Of a stretch of 64,000 nt of DNA, positions 16,325 to 25,705 are shown one piece after another (the first letter of the stretch is position 1; the number at the start of each line of letters is the position of its first letter). The stretch is from DASYTH01 sp035942955 (GTDB lineage Bacteria; Actinomycetota; Actinomycetes; Mycobacteriales; Pseudonocardiaceae). The stretch covers positions 6,321 to 70,320 of the forward strand of contig NZ_DASZCQ010000336.1 of the NCBI RefSeq assembly GCF_035942955.1, given 5' to 3'. Both the position numbers and the translations under genes were made by a program. Under the pieces are notes generated by a model. The model saw only the letters and a program-made list of their open reading frames with translations, ran no database searches and was not told the DNA's origin.

Positions 16325-16790
16325 TCGCGCTGGGCACGGGACCGCTGGCTGCTGGTGTTCGACAACGCCGAGGACCGGGCGGCGCTCGCGGCGTTCCTGC
16401 CAGGCGGTGCGGGACACGTGCTGATTACGTCCCGCAACCCGGACTGGGCCGCGCCGATCGGGCTCGCCGAGCTCACCCGAGCCGAGTCGGTTCAGCTGCA
16501 CCGTTCGCGCGCACCTCGACTGTCCGAGGCCGATGGCCGGCGGGTGGCCGACGCGGTGGGCGACCTGCCCCTGGCGGTGGACCGGGCCGCCGCGCTGCTC
16601 GCGACACCCCGCTTACCGTGGACACCTACCCGGACCTGCTCGCCGACGCCGCCGACGACCTGCTCGCCCACCAGCCCGGCAATGCCGGTCTCGGTCGCCG
16701 CGTCGTGGACGGTGGCCTTCGACCGGCTGGCCCACGACGACCCGGCCGCGCTGTGCCCGCTCACCCTGCTCGCCTGGCCGTCTTGTGCTG
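16325..16790 (+). pseudogene. Remnant of an NB-ARC/TPR (FxSxx-system-like) gene
   Basis: A decayed fragment of an NB-ARC ATPase is readable only by switching frames. The first part reads DRWLLVFDNAEDRAALAAFL, then GGAGHVLITSRNPDW and GDLPLAVDRAAALL in one frame. A +1 frame segment follows at about 16618 (DTYPDLLADAADDLL), then the first frame resumes with SVAASWTVAFDRLAHDDPAA. This is the middle of the large NB-ARC-TPR proteins often linked with FxSxx-COOH peptides. The P-loop part, the TPR part, a start and a stop are all missing. It directly follows the response regulator and abuts the frameshifted lyase. Confidence 0.75.
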
Positions 16791-16824
16791 CGCCGGGTGT
16801 GGCACGGGTCGTACTTCGGTGGGG

Positions 16825-17992
16825 TCAGGGGTTGATGGCGTGGGTCAGGGTCTCCCAGGCGAGGAAGTGGCTCGCGCCCATGGGGCGGCGGGACTGGATG
16901 ACTTGGAGGGTCTTGGGGAGGCGGGTGTCGGTGCGGTTGCGGTGTGGTTGTGCGCGACCTCGAGGGTGGGGCCGAGGCCGGTGTCCAGGGTGCCGCCGCA
17001 CAGCCAGGTCGGCACGGTGGCGCCGAGCTCGTAGGTGGCGTGGAACTCGAGGGTCTCGAGCATCCGGTCGCGCATCTCGGCGTAGAGGTCGATGCCCTGG
17101 ATCCAGGCGGTCTCGGCGACGTGCGCGGCGGCGGCGAAGCCCCAGCCGGTGTGGCCGAAGTCCCGGCAGGTCTCCTGCGCAAGGCCGTCGACGAACGTGG
17201 ACTGCCCTGCCAGTAGGCGATGAGCTCCTCCGGGGTGTCCTTGCTGCTGCCCGGCGGGGACTTCGGGTACCGGCCGTCCGAGGACAGGTAGACGTAGGCC
17301 GGGACGCGGCCGCGCCAGATGGTGATGGCCCGGTTGAACACCGTGGCGTCGTTGAGGAACACCCCGATGCCGATCATCGCGTCCATCATGATCAGCTCCC
17401 AGTTCCCGTTGGTGTTCGGGGAACCGTCGCGGATCTCCGGCAGGTACACGTCGCGCAGCATGGTGGCGAACCGGGTGACCCGGTCGGCCGGCCAGCCGGT
17501 GTAGGTGTGGCGGATCAGCTCGGCGGCCCTTGTCCACGAGGCGCCGGCCCAGCCGGTCTGCAGCCGGGCATTGTGGTTGGTGTGGTCGGTGATCACCCCT
17601 GACCAGGCGTCCATGATCTGGACCGCCTTCTGCGCGTACCGGGTGTCGCGCGTGACGTACCACTGCAGCGCGTGGGTGTACGCGGCGAGCGCGTCGTTGC
17701 GCTCGTCGGAGCAGCCGAGGTTGGGGTTCGACGACGGTCCACACTCGACGATCGCGCGCGGCTTCGGCGCCCAGGACAGCGATGCGTAGCTGCTGGCCCG
17801 CATCGCGGCGTACGCGGACGCCTGCGGCTGCGCGCCGGCGTTGACCTGCGCCCGCATGTGGTCCAGCTGGGCGCGGCTGACCAGCACTCCCGGATGGACG
17901 AACGCCATGGGTTCGGCCGGGACGGCGGCGGCCGGCGCCCCGCCCGCGAGCAGGGCGCCGACCGTCAGGACCACGAGACAGATCCGCCTCAT
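16825..17992 (-). pseudogene. Alginate lyase family (PL5-like) protein, frameshifted
   Basis: A secreted alginate-lyase-superfamily protein (signal peptide, then FVHPGVLVSRAQLDHMRAQV, NHNARLQTGWAGASWTRAAE and NTNGNWELIMMDAMIGIG) is intact from ATG 17992 to about 17208. The frame then breaks after EELIAYWQG, and STFVDGLAQETCRDFGHTGW continues in another frame to about 16950. A second break follows, after which RLPKTLQVIQSRRPMGASHF and a normal stop at 16825 appear. Two frameshifts suggest a pseudogene, though sequencing error is possible. The ATG overlaps the GH27 stop (ATGA), so it was the last gene of the depolymerase operon. Members cleave uronic-acid polymers. Confidence 0.8.
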
Positions 17993-19662
17993 GAGCAGGT
18001 CACCTGCGCGTTGGCCCAGTCGGCGTGGTCGGAGTTGATGCCGTCGCCGCCGTCGATGACCGCGAGCAGCAACCTGTTGCCACCGCTGACGTCCGCGGTG
18101 ATCCGCAGCGGGCCCTGGCTGCCGGTCCGCCCGCCGCTGTCGGCCACCTTCGCGCCGTCGCGCCAGATCTGGAACACCGCGCGGCCGTTGGTGCCGGTCT
18201 CGTCGTCGATGCCGACGTCGGCGACCACCGTCGAGCACCGCCCGCCGAGGTGGTAGGTGATCGTGCTCTGCGCGTGCGCGCCGAGTCCCTTGGCGTACGT
18301 GGTGCCGCCGATGGTCAGCGTCCGCCCGTCGCCGGCGGTCCGGGTATTGACGCTGCGGTCCTTCTCGATCGGGCCCCAGCCGTTGGTCGAGGACAGCGAC
18401 GTCTGGTCGGACAGCTGCCGGGTGCCGGCCGCGGGCGGCGTGCCGCCGTTGCGGGTCACCCGGTACACGACCGTGCCGTGCGAAGGCACCGACGAGCTGA
18501 TCGTGCCGGAGGTGGTGCGGGTCGCCTTGCTCCACAGGTCTTTGAGCGTGTACGACGAGCCGCCGGGCATGCCGATCGCCGACGCGGTCGTGCTGACCGT
18601 GGCGGTCGAGCCGGTCTCGTTCAGCAGCGCCACCGCGATGTCCCCATTGGACAGTGCCTTGCGGTAGACCACGAGGCCACCGCTGGACGACACGATCGTG
18701 GCCTGGTGGCCGAGCGGATCCTGGTCCAGCGCGATGATGTCGGTGTTGCGCAGGATGTCCAGGTTTGTGGTGGACAGGTTCGGCACGTTGCTGCCGATCA
18801 GCAGCGGCGCGGACATCATCGCCCAGAGGCTGAAGTGCGTGCGGTACTCGGTTGCGGTCATGCCGCCGTTGCCGACCTCGAGCATGTCCGGGTCGTTCCA
18901 GTGCCCGGGGCCCGCGTACTGGGCGAGGTCGTCGTTGGTGTGCACCCGGGAGATCATGCTCGACCAGTTGTCGCTGATGTCCCCCGTGGTGCGCCACAGG
19001 TTGCCGACCGGCGCGCCCCAGGTCCACACCTTGGGTTCGGTGCGTCCCCATTCGGTGATGCTGTAGACGATCGGCCGGCCGGTGTTGATCAGCGCGTCGC
19101 GCATCGCGGTGTACCGCTGGATCGCGTCGACGCCCTGGTTGTTGCAGTTGTCGTACTTGAGGTAGTCGACGCCGAAGGAGGCGAACAGGTTGGCGTCCTG
19201 TTGCTCGTGGCCGAGCGCGCCGGGGAAGCCGGCGGTGTTGCAGGTCTTGGTGCCGGCGCTGGTGTAGATGCCGAACTTCAGCCCCCTGGCGTGGATGTAG
19301 TCGCCCAACGCCTTCATGCCGCTCGGGAACCGGGCCGGGTCGGCGACCAGGTTGCCCTGCGCGTTGCGCTGCGGCAGCGCCCAGCAGTCGTCGATGTTGA
19401 CGTACTGGTAGCCGACGTCGCGCAACCCCGACGACACGAACGCGTCGGCCACCCGCTTGATCGTCGTCTCGTTGAAGATCGACTCGCAGTGGGTGAAGTT
19501 CCAGTTGTTGAACCCCATCGGGGGAGTGCGGGCCAACCCGTTCTCCCAGGCCAGCGCCGGCGCCGGGTTGGCCAGCTGGACGCCGAGGGAGACCACGGTG
19601 GACGCGACCACGGTGGCCGCGCCGGTCAGCAGGGCGGATAGCGTCGTGGGCAGGCGCATCAT
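17989..19662 (-). CDS. GH27 alpha-galactosidase with C-terminal NPCBM domain
   Basis: The 557-residue secreted enzyme has a signal peptide (about 1-38) and a GH27 TIM barrel (about 45-320: TPPMGFNNWNF, NIDDCW, FGIYTSAG). The nucleophile Asp171 is in YLKYDNC and the acid/base lies in GHWNDPDML. A GH27 beta-sandwich follows, then an NPCBM sugar-binding domain (about 415-557: GLGAHAQSTITYHLGG, VFQIWRDGAKV). It would remove terminal alpha-galactosyl residues. Start ATG 19662 has AGGAGAAC just upstream, overlapping the stop of the PL6 gene. Unlike its neighbours it has NPCBM in place of CBM35. Confidence 0.93.
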   Translation of the reverse strand: MMRLPTTLSALLTGAATVVASTVVSLGVQLANPAPALAWENGLARTPPMGFNNWNFTHCESIFNETTIKRVADAFVSSGLRDVGYQYVNIDDCWALPQRNAQGNLVADPARFPSGMKALGDYIHARGLKFGIYTSAGTKTCNTAGFPGALGHEQQDANLFASFGVDYLKYDNCNNQGVDAIQRYTAMRDALINTGRPIVYSITEWGRTEPKVWTWGAPVGNLWRTTGDISDNWSSMISRVHTNDDLAQYAGPGHWNDPDMLEVGNGGMTATEYRTHFSLWAMMSAPLLIGSNVPNLSTTNLDILRNTDIIALDQDPLGHQATIVSSSGGLVVYRKALSNGDIAVALLNETGSTATVSTTASAIGMPGGSSYTLKDLWSKATRTTSGTISSSVPSHGTVVYRVTRNGGTPPAAGTRQLSDQTSLSSTNGWGPIEKDRSVNTRTAGDGRTLTIGGTTYAKGLGAHAQSTITYHLGGRCSTVVADVGIDDETGTNGRAVFQIWRDGAKVADSGGRTGSQGPLRITADVSGGNRLLLAVIDGGDGINSDHADWANAQVTCS

Positions 19663-19668
19663 GTTCTC

Positions 19669-21465
19669 CTATCCGATGGCGAGATGGTCGAGGTTCGGCC
19701 CGCCATTCGCCGTGGTGCCGGTGGCCCGGACGGTGTTGGCGCCGGCGGTGAGCGACGCGGTGACCGACCTGGTCTGCCAGGTGGTCCACGCGCCGGTGCC
19801 GGGGAAGGACAGCTCGTCGGCGGCAAGGGCGCCGTTGACCGTGATGTCCATCGGCCGGTTCGCGGTGGTGCCGTTGGCGAACCGGAACGTCAGCGTGGCC
19901 GGCCCGGCCGCGGCCGCGGTGACCGTCCACTCGACATAGCTGCCGATCTCGTTGTCGGAGTTGACGAACCCGGTGCCGGTGAAGCCGGCGTGGTTGGCCT
20001 CCACCACACCGTGGAAGATCGTCGCGCTCTCGGCTTCGAACCGGTTCGCCTGCGGCGGCTCGGCGCCTGCGTTCGGCCCGACGTCCGCGGTGGTCAGCGG
20101 CCGGCGCGGCGCGTTCCCCGGCACGAACTCGTCGGCGCCGACGTCCTTGAGGTCCGACCGGGTCTGCAGGTCGAAGTCCCGGCCGGCCCGCGGGACGTCG
20201 CCGGCCGCCGCGTTGATCGCCGGGCTGCCCGAGGAGAGCCGGTTCAACCCGCCCGGGTCGGTCACCAGCAACGGGTTCACCACGCGGTACCCGGACGAGG
20301 GCGCGTTGCCGCCGGTGCCGGCCCAGACGATGTTGCCCTGCCAGGTGGTTCCGGTCGCCTCGTCGACGTCGAGCAGGCCGCCGGAGCCGCCGCCGACGAA
20401 GATGTTGTTGGCGAACGTGCACTGGTTCGGGCCCAGCCGGTCGGTGCCCTGACCCACCTGCAGCAGCGCGGTTCGGTTGCCCACCACCGTGTTGAACGCC
20501 ACCACGACCCGGTCCGGCCGGGCGTGCGAGGTGGAGCCCGTCGTGTCGTCGGCGATGTCGCCGGAGCCGGCGATGATCTGCCCGGTGCCGCCCTGGATCA
20601 CGTTGTTGATCAGCACGTGGTCGTTGTCGTAGAACCGGAGCCCGGCGGTGCCGCCGAGCATCAGGTTGCCCTCGACCAGGTTCCGGTTGCCGTGCCGCAG
20701 CACGATCGAGCCGCGGGTGTTGCGCAGCGTGTTGAACCGGACGACGTTGTCCGACGACTTCACCGAGATCGCCTCGGAGTCGCCGTCGGCGTGGTCGAAC
20801 AGGTTGAACTCGACCGTGGCGAACGCCGAGGCGAGCTGGCGGAAGCTCAGGCCGAGCCGGATGGACTCGCCGCCGTTGGATCCGTCGAAGGTGTGGTTGT
20901 GGAAGTAGTTGTGGTGGATCCAGGTCCGCTGCGCCATGTCGTCGCCGCCCGGCCCGGCGATCTGCAGGAACACGCCCTGGGTGCTCTTGTTCTGGAACGT
21001 GTTGTGGTCGACCTCGGCGTCGTTTCCGGTCACCGTCACCCAGTTCGTCCCGCCGGACAGCTGCACGACGTTGCGGGTGAACCGGACGTGCTCCGAGCCG
21101 CCCGGGATCGTGATCGTGCCCGAGTGGGTGAACCGGAACCCTTCCACGACGACGAAGTCCGCGTTGGAGAAGGAGAAGCCCGAGGTGCCGCGGATCTCCG
21201 CGCCGCCGACGTTCTGCGCGGCCACGGTGATCGGCGCCGTGGCGGTGCCCGAGCGCCGCAGCGTGATCGAGCCCGATGTGGTGTACGTGCCGTCGACCAG
21301 CTCGATCCGGTCGCCGGCAACCGCCTGGTCCGCCGCCGACTGCAGCTGCGCGATCGACGACACGACGATCACCCTTGCCGGGGTGACGTCGGCGGGGACC
21401 GCCGCGGGTGCGGCGATCGTGAGGATCGCCGCACCCAGCAGGGACGCGACAGTCCGGTACCTCAT
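19669..21465 (-). CDS. PL6 polysaccharide lyase with C-terminal CBM35
   Basis: The 598-residue secreted protein has a signal peptide (about 1-24), a right-handed parallel beta-helix (about 30-440) and a CBM35 module (about 475-598: RFEAESATIFHGVVEANHAG, then TTANGGPNLDHLAIG). PL6 hallmarks are seen: TWIHHNYFHNHT, GSNGGESIRLG, and the catalytic pair Lys236 (AISVKSSDN) and Arg257 (IVLRHGN), 21 residues apart as in chondroitinase B. PL6 enzymes cleave alginate or dermatan/chondroitin by beta-elimination; which of these cannot be told. ATG 21465 overlaps the upstream stop (ATGA), indicating translational coupling. Confidence 0.93.
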   Translation of the reverse strand: MRYRTVASLLGAAILTIAAPAAVPADVTPARVIVVSSIAQLQSAADQAVAGDRIELVDGTYTTSGSITLRRSGTATAPITVAAQNVGGAEIRGTSGFSFSNADFVVVEGFRFTHSGTITIPGGSEHVRFTRNVVQLSGGTNWVTVTGNDAEVDHNTFQNKSTQGVFLQIAGPGGDDMAQRTWIHHNYFHNHTFDGSNGGESIRLGLSFRQLASAFATVEFNLFDHADGDSEAISVKSSDNVVRFNTLRNTRGSIVLRHGNRNLVEGNLMLGGTAGLRFYDNDHVLINNVIQGGTGQIIAGSGDIADDTTGSTSHARPDRVVVAFNTVVGNRTALLQVGQGTDRLGPNQCTFANNIFVGGGSGGLLDVDEATGTTWQGNIVWAGTGGNAPSSGYRVVNPLLVTDPGGLNRLSSGSPAINAAAGDVPRAGRDFDLQTRSDLKDVGADEFVPGNAPRRPLTTADVGPNAGAEPPQANRFEAESATIFHGVVEANHAGFTGTGFVNSDNEIGSYVEWTVTAAAAGPATLTFRFANGTTANRPMDITVNGALAADELSFPGTGAWTTWQTRSVTASLTAGANTVRATGTTANGGPNLDHLAIG

Positions 21466-23345
21466 GGGACGTCCACGTAGTCCAGGTTCGGGCCGCCGTT
21501 GGCCGTGGTGGACACCGCCCGGATCGTGTTGGCGCCCGCGGTCAGCGCGGCCGTGATCGACTGGGTCTGCCAGGTCGTCCAGGCCCCGGTGGGGTTGAAC
21601 GCCAGCTCGTCGGCGACGAGGGTGCCGTTGACGAAGATGTCCATCGGCCGGTTCACCGTCGTGCCGTTGGCGAAGCCGAAGCGCAGCGTCGCGCCGCCGG
21701 CCGCCTCCCGGTTCACCGTCCACTCCTGCACGCTGCCCACGGCGTTGGTCAGGTTGCAGAACCCGCTGCCGGAGAACCCGACGTGGTTGGAGTCGATCGT
21801 GCCCTGGCAGGACCCGGTCTCGGCCTCGAAGCGGTTCGACGGCGTCGGCGGCGGGCAGGACTGGGTGGAGTCGGACGCGGTGACCCGCAGCGCTCCACCG
21901 GAGGTGTTGGCGCTGTCCCGCACGCAGTACCCGTTGACGGTCTGGAACCGCATGTCCTGCGAGCCGGCGCTGCGCTCCGCGCGGAACCGCTCGAAGACCA
22001 CGGAGGAGTCGGTGTTGGCCGTCACCGCCGCCCGGGTGTCGCTCGAGACGAACTGCACCGAGCTGTCCACGAACCGGATCCCGTTGGCGTTGCGGATGTA
22101 CCAGCCGTACGCCGGCCGGGTGCCGATGCTGTTCGGGTTGTAGTTGTTGGGGTCGTTGCTGGGCACCGAGGTCGACGTGGAGGTCGAGCCGCCGGGCACG
22201 GTCAGGTGCACGTTGGTGAACGTGACGTTGCTGATCTTGTTGTTGGCGCCGGACTCGCCCCACAGCGTGGCGGTGAAGTTCTCGCTGCTCTGCCCGGTCG
22301 AGGTGATGTTGTCGTAGGTGACGTTGGTGATCCGGCCGACGCCCGGGTTGTTGCCGCAGCGTCGCCTTGTCCCGACCTTCTGCATGATCGCCGAGCGCAC
22401 GTTGGTCATGGTGATGTCCCGGTAGTGCACGTCGGAGATCACCGTGCCGTCCATGGACACCATGCCGAGGCCGGACTTGTTGGAGCCGTTGATGGTGATG
22501 CGTTCGAAGTGGTAACCGGTGAAGTCGCCGCAGGTCTCCGAGCCGAACATCAGGGCGTTGCAGCACACCGCGCCCAGGTGCGAGTCCGAGACGCGCACGT
22601 TCCCGTTGGGCAGCTTGGCGCCAAGCGCGTAGTCGCTCTTGAAGGCCAGCGCGTCGTCGTTGGCGGTGATGTTGGCGTTGGTGATCGTGACGTTGGTGGT
22701 GCTGATGACGTTCCAGCCGTCCCGGTCGCTGGCCGTGTCGATGCGCAGCCGGTCGGACACCACGTTGGTGCAGCCGTTGATCAGCATGGCGAAGTGGCCG
22801 CCGCGGCGCAGGGTGAGCCCGTCGCCGACGCGCAGGCCGTTGCACCGGGTCAACGAGATGATCTTGTCGGCCTCGCCGTCGTCGGGGTTGCCGGTGATCA
22901 GGTGGCCGCCGCCGTCGATGACGCCGCCGCCGACGAAGCCGATGTTGGTCAGCCGGTCACCGAAGATCATCGCGTTGTGGAAGTGGCTGTGCCCGAAGTC
23001 CTGGAAGTCGTCGAACGGGTTGTCCTCCGGCTCGTCGTACTCGTCGTTGCTCGCGCCCCGGATGGTGGCCCCGGCGTCGACCTGCAGGGTCACATTGCTC
23101 TTCATGTGAATCGTGTTGCGGGACTGGTAGGTGCCTGGCGGGAACTGGACGATGCCGCCACCCGCCGCGGCGGTGGCCGCGTCGATCGCCCGCTGGATCG
23201 CCGGGGTGTCGTTCGTGGATCCGTTCCCCGTGGCGCCGAAGTCACGCACGTTGAACGTGGCGGCCCCGGCCGTCCCGGGCGCGACCATGATCACACCGGC
23301 CGCGAGTGCCAGGATCGAGGCAAGGTTGATCACACGTCTGTGCAT
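21462..23345 (-). CDS. GH28-like parallel beta-helix glycosidase with CBM35
   Basis: The 627-residue secreted protein has a signal peptide (about 1-28), a pectate-lyase-like N-terminal signature (FNVRDFGATGNGSTNDTPAI), a beta-helix to about residue 470 and a CBM35 (about 505-627). GH28-type landmarks are present in part: GGGVIDGGG, and NANITANDDALAFKSD in place of the usual GDDCIAIKSG. The expected GHG signature is replaced by LGAVCCNALMFGSE. It may therefore act on a substrate other than polygalacturonan, or belong to a related family. ATG 23345 is preferred because AGGAG lies eight bases upstream; ATG 23360 has none. Confidence 0.82.
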   Translation of the reverse strand: MHRRVINLASILALAAGVIMVAPGTAGAATFNVRDFGATGNGSTNDTPAIQRAIDAATAAAGGGIVQFPPGTYQSRNTIHMKSNVTLQVDAGATIRGASNDEYDEPEDNPFDDFQDFGHSHFHNAMIFGDRLTNIGFVGGGVIDGGGHLITGNPDDGEADKIISLTRCNGLRVGDGLTLRRGGHFAMLINGCTNVVSDRLRIDTASDRDGWNVISTTNVTITNANITANDDALAFKSDYALGAKLPNGNVRVSDSHLGAVCCNALMFGSETCGDFTGYHFERITINGSNKSGLGMVSMDGTVISDVHYRDITMTNVRSAIMQKVGTRRRCGNNPGVGRITNVTYDNITSTGQSSENFTATLWGESGANNKISNVTFTNVHLTVPGGSTSTSTSVPSNDPNNYNPNSIGTRPAYGWYIRNANGIRFVDSSVQFVSSDTRAAVTANTDSSVVFERFRAERSAGSQDMRFQTVNGYCVRDSANTSGGALRVTASDSTQSCPPPTPSNRFEAETGSCQGTIDSNHVGFSGSGFCNLTNAVGSVQEWTVNREAAGGATLRFGFANGTTVNRPMDIFVNGTLVADELAFNPTGAWTTWQTQSITAALTAGANTIRAVSTTANGGPNLDYVDVP

Positions 23346-23377
23346 CAGTCTGCTCCTCATGCAGGGTTGAGGACCGG

Positions 23378-25567
23378 CTATCCGACAGCCAGGTGGTCCA
23401 GGTTGGGCCCGCCGGTCGCGACCGTCGACGTGGCCCTGATCGTGTTGTCACCGGCGTTGAGCGGCACGGTGATCGTGGCCGTGCCCCAGTTCGTCCAGGC
23501 CCCGGTCGGGTCGAACGCCAGCTCGTCGGACACCAGGGCGCCGTTGACCGTGATGTCCATCGGCCGGTTCGCCGTAGTGCCGTTGGCGAACCTGAGCGTG
23601 ACGGCGGTCGAGCCGGCCGTGGTGGCGGGCACCGTCCACTCCGCGACGCTGCCGACCGCGTTGGTGAGGTTGCAGAACCCGGTGCCGGTGAACCCGGTGT
23701 GGTTGGAGTCGATCGTGCCCTCGCACAACCCGTTCTCCGCCTCGAAGACGGTCGGAGCCGGGCCACCGCCGCCCGCGTAGTCCGACGCGATCCACGCCTC
23801 GTCGATCCGCAGGCGCTGGAACCGGGTCGAGTCGCTGGACGCGGCATGGGTGTTGACCACCTCGAGCCGCACGTGCCTGGTGTTGCGCACCGGCAGGTCG
23901 ATGACCGCCACGCCGCGGCGGCTCGGTAGCGTGCCGGTGGCGATCGGGCTGCCCCAGTTGGACCCGTCGCCGCTGACGTAGACCCGGTAGTCCCGGATCC
24001 GAGCCGACTGCTCGGTGTCCGACCTGGCGTAGGCGACCGAGTCCTCGCGCTGGTTGATCCCGATGTACTGCACCCGCTTGGTGGAGCCCAGGTCGAACCG
24101 CAGCGACACCGGCAGGGTCTTGTTGCTGTCCCAGTAGGTCAGGTAGCTGCCGTCCGCCGCGGCCGCCGCGCCGTGCCCGCTTGCCGAGGCGCTGGAGCTC
24201 ATCGTGTAGGTCGACGGCGGGATGATGCCCTGCCGCCCGGCCGTGGTCACCCGGAACACCGTGTCGAACTGGTCCCAACTGGACACTCCGGTCAGCGTCA
24301 GGTTCCCGCCGCTCTGGGTGAACGAGACCGGTGTCCCGGTGCGGAAGTTGGTCACGCCGGTCACCCGGTAGCCGTTGTCGCGCAACCGCAGCGTGCTGCC
24401 AGACGGCCGGGTGATCACGTGGATGAAGTGCAGGTCGGGGTTGGTCTTGCTGATCGTGGTCACGCCGTGCGCGCCGTCGTTCCAGAACCCGGGCTTGAGA
24501 CCGCCGAACATGTAGCCGCCGCCCTCGGTTCCGTTGATCGAGCCCCAGATCGCGTTGAGGTAGGTGTTGGCGAAGTTGTTGAAGGACTCCTGGTTGCTCG
24601 GGAACCGGCCGTTGACCTGCGCGGTCTCGGCCATCAGCGACTTGATCGAGGAGCCGGCGTTGGTGATGTACCGGCCGAGCGTGAGCCGCTGGTCCACGCT
24701 CGGGTTGGAGCCGTCGTACCACCAGGCCCCGCTGCTCGGCAGCTTGTAGTCGGCCTCGATCAGCCGCGGCGCCGCGGTGTAGACCGCCTGCGGGTAGTCG
24801 TAGGACGGGGACATGCCGGTCTTCTGCTCGTTGCTGATCATGTCCATGATCGGCGTGTCCTCGTTGTTGTTGCTCAGTGTCCACGTCGGACGCATTTGCC
24901 GGACGCGCTCGTAGAGGCCGTTGCGCTCCCAGTAGGCGTTGTCGTTGTCGATCCAGAACCCGGCCAGCTCGTTCTCGTCGTAGCGCTGCATGACCTCGAC
25001 GAACAGGTCGTAGCTGAACTCGCCGAACCCGTCGCGGGTGTGCAGGTCGACCGAGTGGCCCTTGAAGTTGGAGTACGCCGAGGAGTTGAGCCAGCTCTGC
25101 CCGGACGGCAGGCCCTCGTTGAACCACTGCGGGTCGTCGGTCATGTAGAGGATCGTCTTGAGGCCCTGGGAGTTGGTGGCGTTGATCAGTTCCTGGAGGA
25201 AGTCCCGGTTCGTGCGGCAGCTTCCCGGGATCGCCGACGGCCATGGCCGGGCGTAGCCCAGCCGGCTGTGGAACGTGGCCAGCACGATGTACTGGGCGTG
25301 CAGCTTCTTCGCCTCGTTGACCCAGTAGTTGGCGTTCCAGCCGCCGTTGGTGACGTCGTTCTCCCAGCCGCTGCAGCTGGTGTGCTGCGGCGAGGTGCGC
25401 ATGCCCCAGTGGATGAACAGCCCCGCCTGGGCGTTGCGCAGGAAGTCCTGGCGCGGATGTTGCAGCTCGGCTTGCGCGGGGACGGGGCTCAGCGCTATCA
25501 ACGACCCGGCGGCCACCGCGAGCGCGGCCAGCCCAGCTCGGAGTCTCGCGCGGCAGCTGCCTCTCAT
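23378..25567 (-). CDS. GH29-like alpha-L-fucosidase with F5/8 type C domain and CBM35
   Basis: The 729-residue secreted protein has a signal peptide (1-33) and a GH29-like barrel (about 35-420). The opening AGLFIHWGMRTSP matches the GH29 GLFIHWG motif, and Asp207 in AGFWIDND is the likely nucleophile. A discoidin-type (F5/8C) domain (about 455-590: ADGSYLTYWDSN, FDLGSTKRVQYIGINQ) and a CBM35 (about 600-729) follow. It would release fucose or a related sugar from an exposed glycan; the divergent barrel makes the substrate uncertain. ATG 25567 follows a strong GAGGAGGAGG site. The 249-bp gap upstream suggests its own promoter. Confidence 0.85.
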   Translation of the reverse strand: MRGSCRARLRAGLAALAVAAGSLIALSPVPAQAELQHPRQDFLRNAQAGLFIHWGMRTSPQHTSCSGWENDVTNGGWNANYWVNEAKKLHAQYIVLATFHSRLGYARPWPSAIPGSCRTNRDFLQELINATNSQGLKTILYMTDDPQWFNEGLPSGQSWLNSSAYSNFKGHSVDLHTRDGFGEFSYDLFVEVMQRYDENELAGFWIDNDNAYWERNGLYERVRQMRPTWTLSNNNEDTPIMDMISNEQKTGMSPSYDYPQAVYTAAPRLIEADYKLPSSGAWWYDGSNPSVDQRLTLGRYITNAGSSIKSLMAETAQVNGRFPSNQESFNNFANTYLNAIWGSINGTEGGGYMFGGLKPGFWNDGAHGVTTISKTNPDLHFIHVITRPSGSTLRLRDNGYRVTGVTNFRTGTPVSFTQSGGNLTLTGVSSWDQFDTVFRVTTAGRQGIIPPSTYTMSSSASASGHGAAAAADGSYLTYWDSNKTLPVSLRFDLGSTKRVQYIGINQREDSVAYARSDTEQSARIRDYRVYVSGDGSNWGSPIATGTLPSRRGVAVIDLPVRNTRHVRLEVVNTHAASSDSTRFQRLRIDEAWIASDYAGGGGPAPTVFEAENGLCEGTIDSNHTGFTGTGFCNLTNAVGSVAEWTVPATTAGSTAVTLRFANGTTANRPMDITVNGALVSDELAFDPTGAWTNWGTATITVPLNAGDNTIRATSTVATGGPNLDHLAVG

Positions 25568-25644
25568 GATCCTCCTCCTCGAGGACAGAGATCCGATCTT
25601 TTACGCCTTGGGATCTGTACTGTACTCGGAGTGCGCCGGTAGAG

Positions 25645-25660
25645 AAAGGTATGGACCACT
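25645..25660 (-). promoter_or_regulatory. DasR-like (dre-type) palindrome upstream of the GH29 gene
   Basis: Read on the minus strand the site is AGTGGTCCATACCTTT, matching 12 of 16 positions of the GntR/DasR consensus A(C/G)TGGTCTAGACCA(C/G)T as I recall it. It lies 78-93 bases upstream of the GH29 start. DasR senses glucosamine phosphates in Streptomyces; binding here is speculative. Confidence 0.35.
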
Positions 25661-25705
25661 TATTCATGGGATCTTTCCCGCTGGACGAAACCCCTGGGGG
25701 TGAAA

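Noticed and set aside
16613..20422. A 1269-codon minus-strand open frame across the lyase, GH27 and PL6 region
   Set aside because: It is in-frame only with the frameshifted lyase for part of its length and antisense or out of frame elsewhere. The Arg/Ala/Gly-rich translation has no domain, a typical high-GC shadow.
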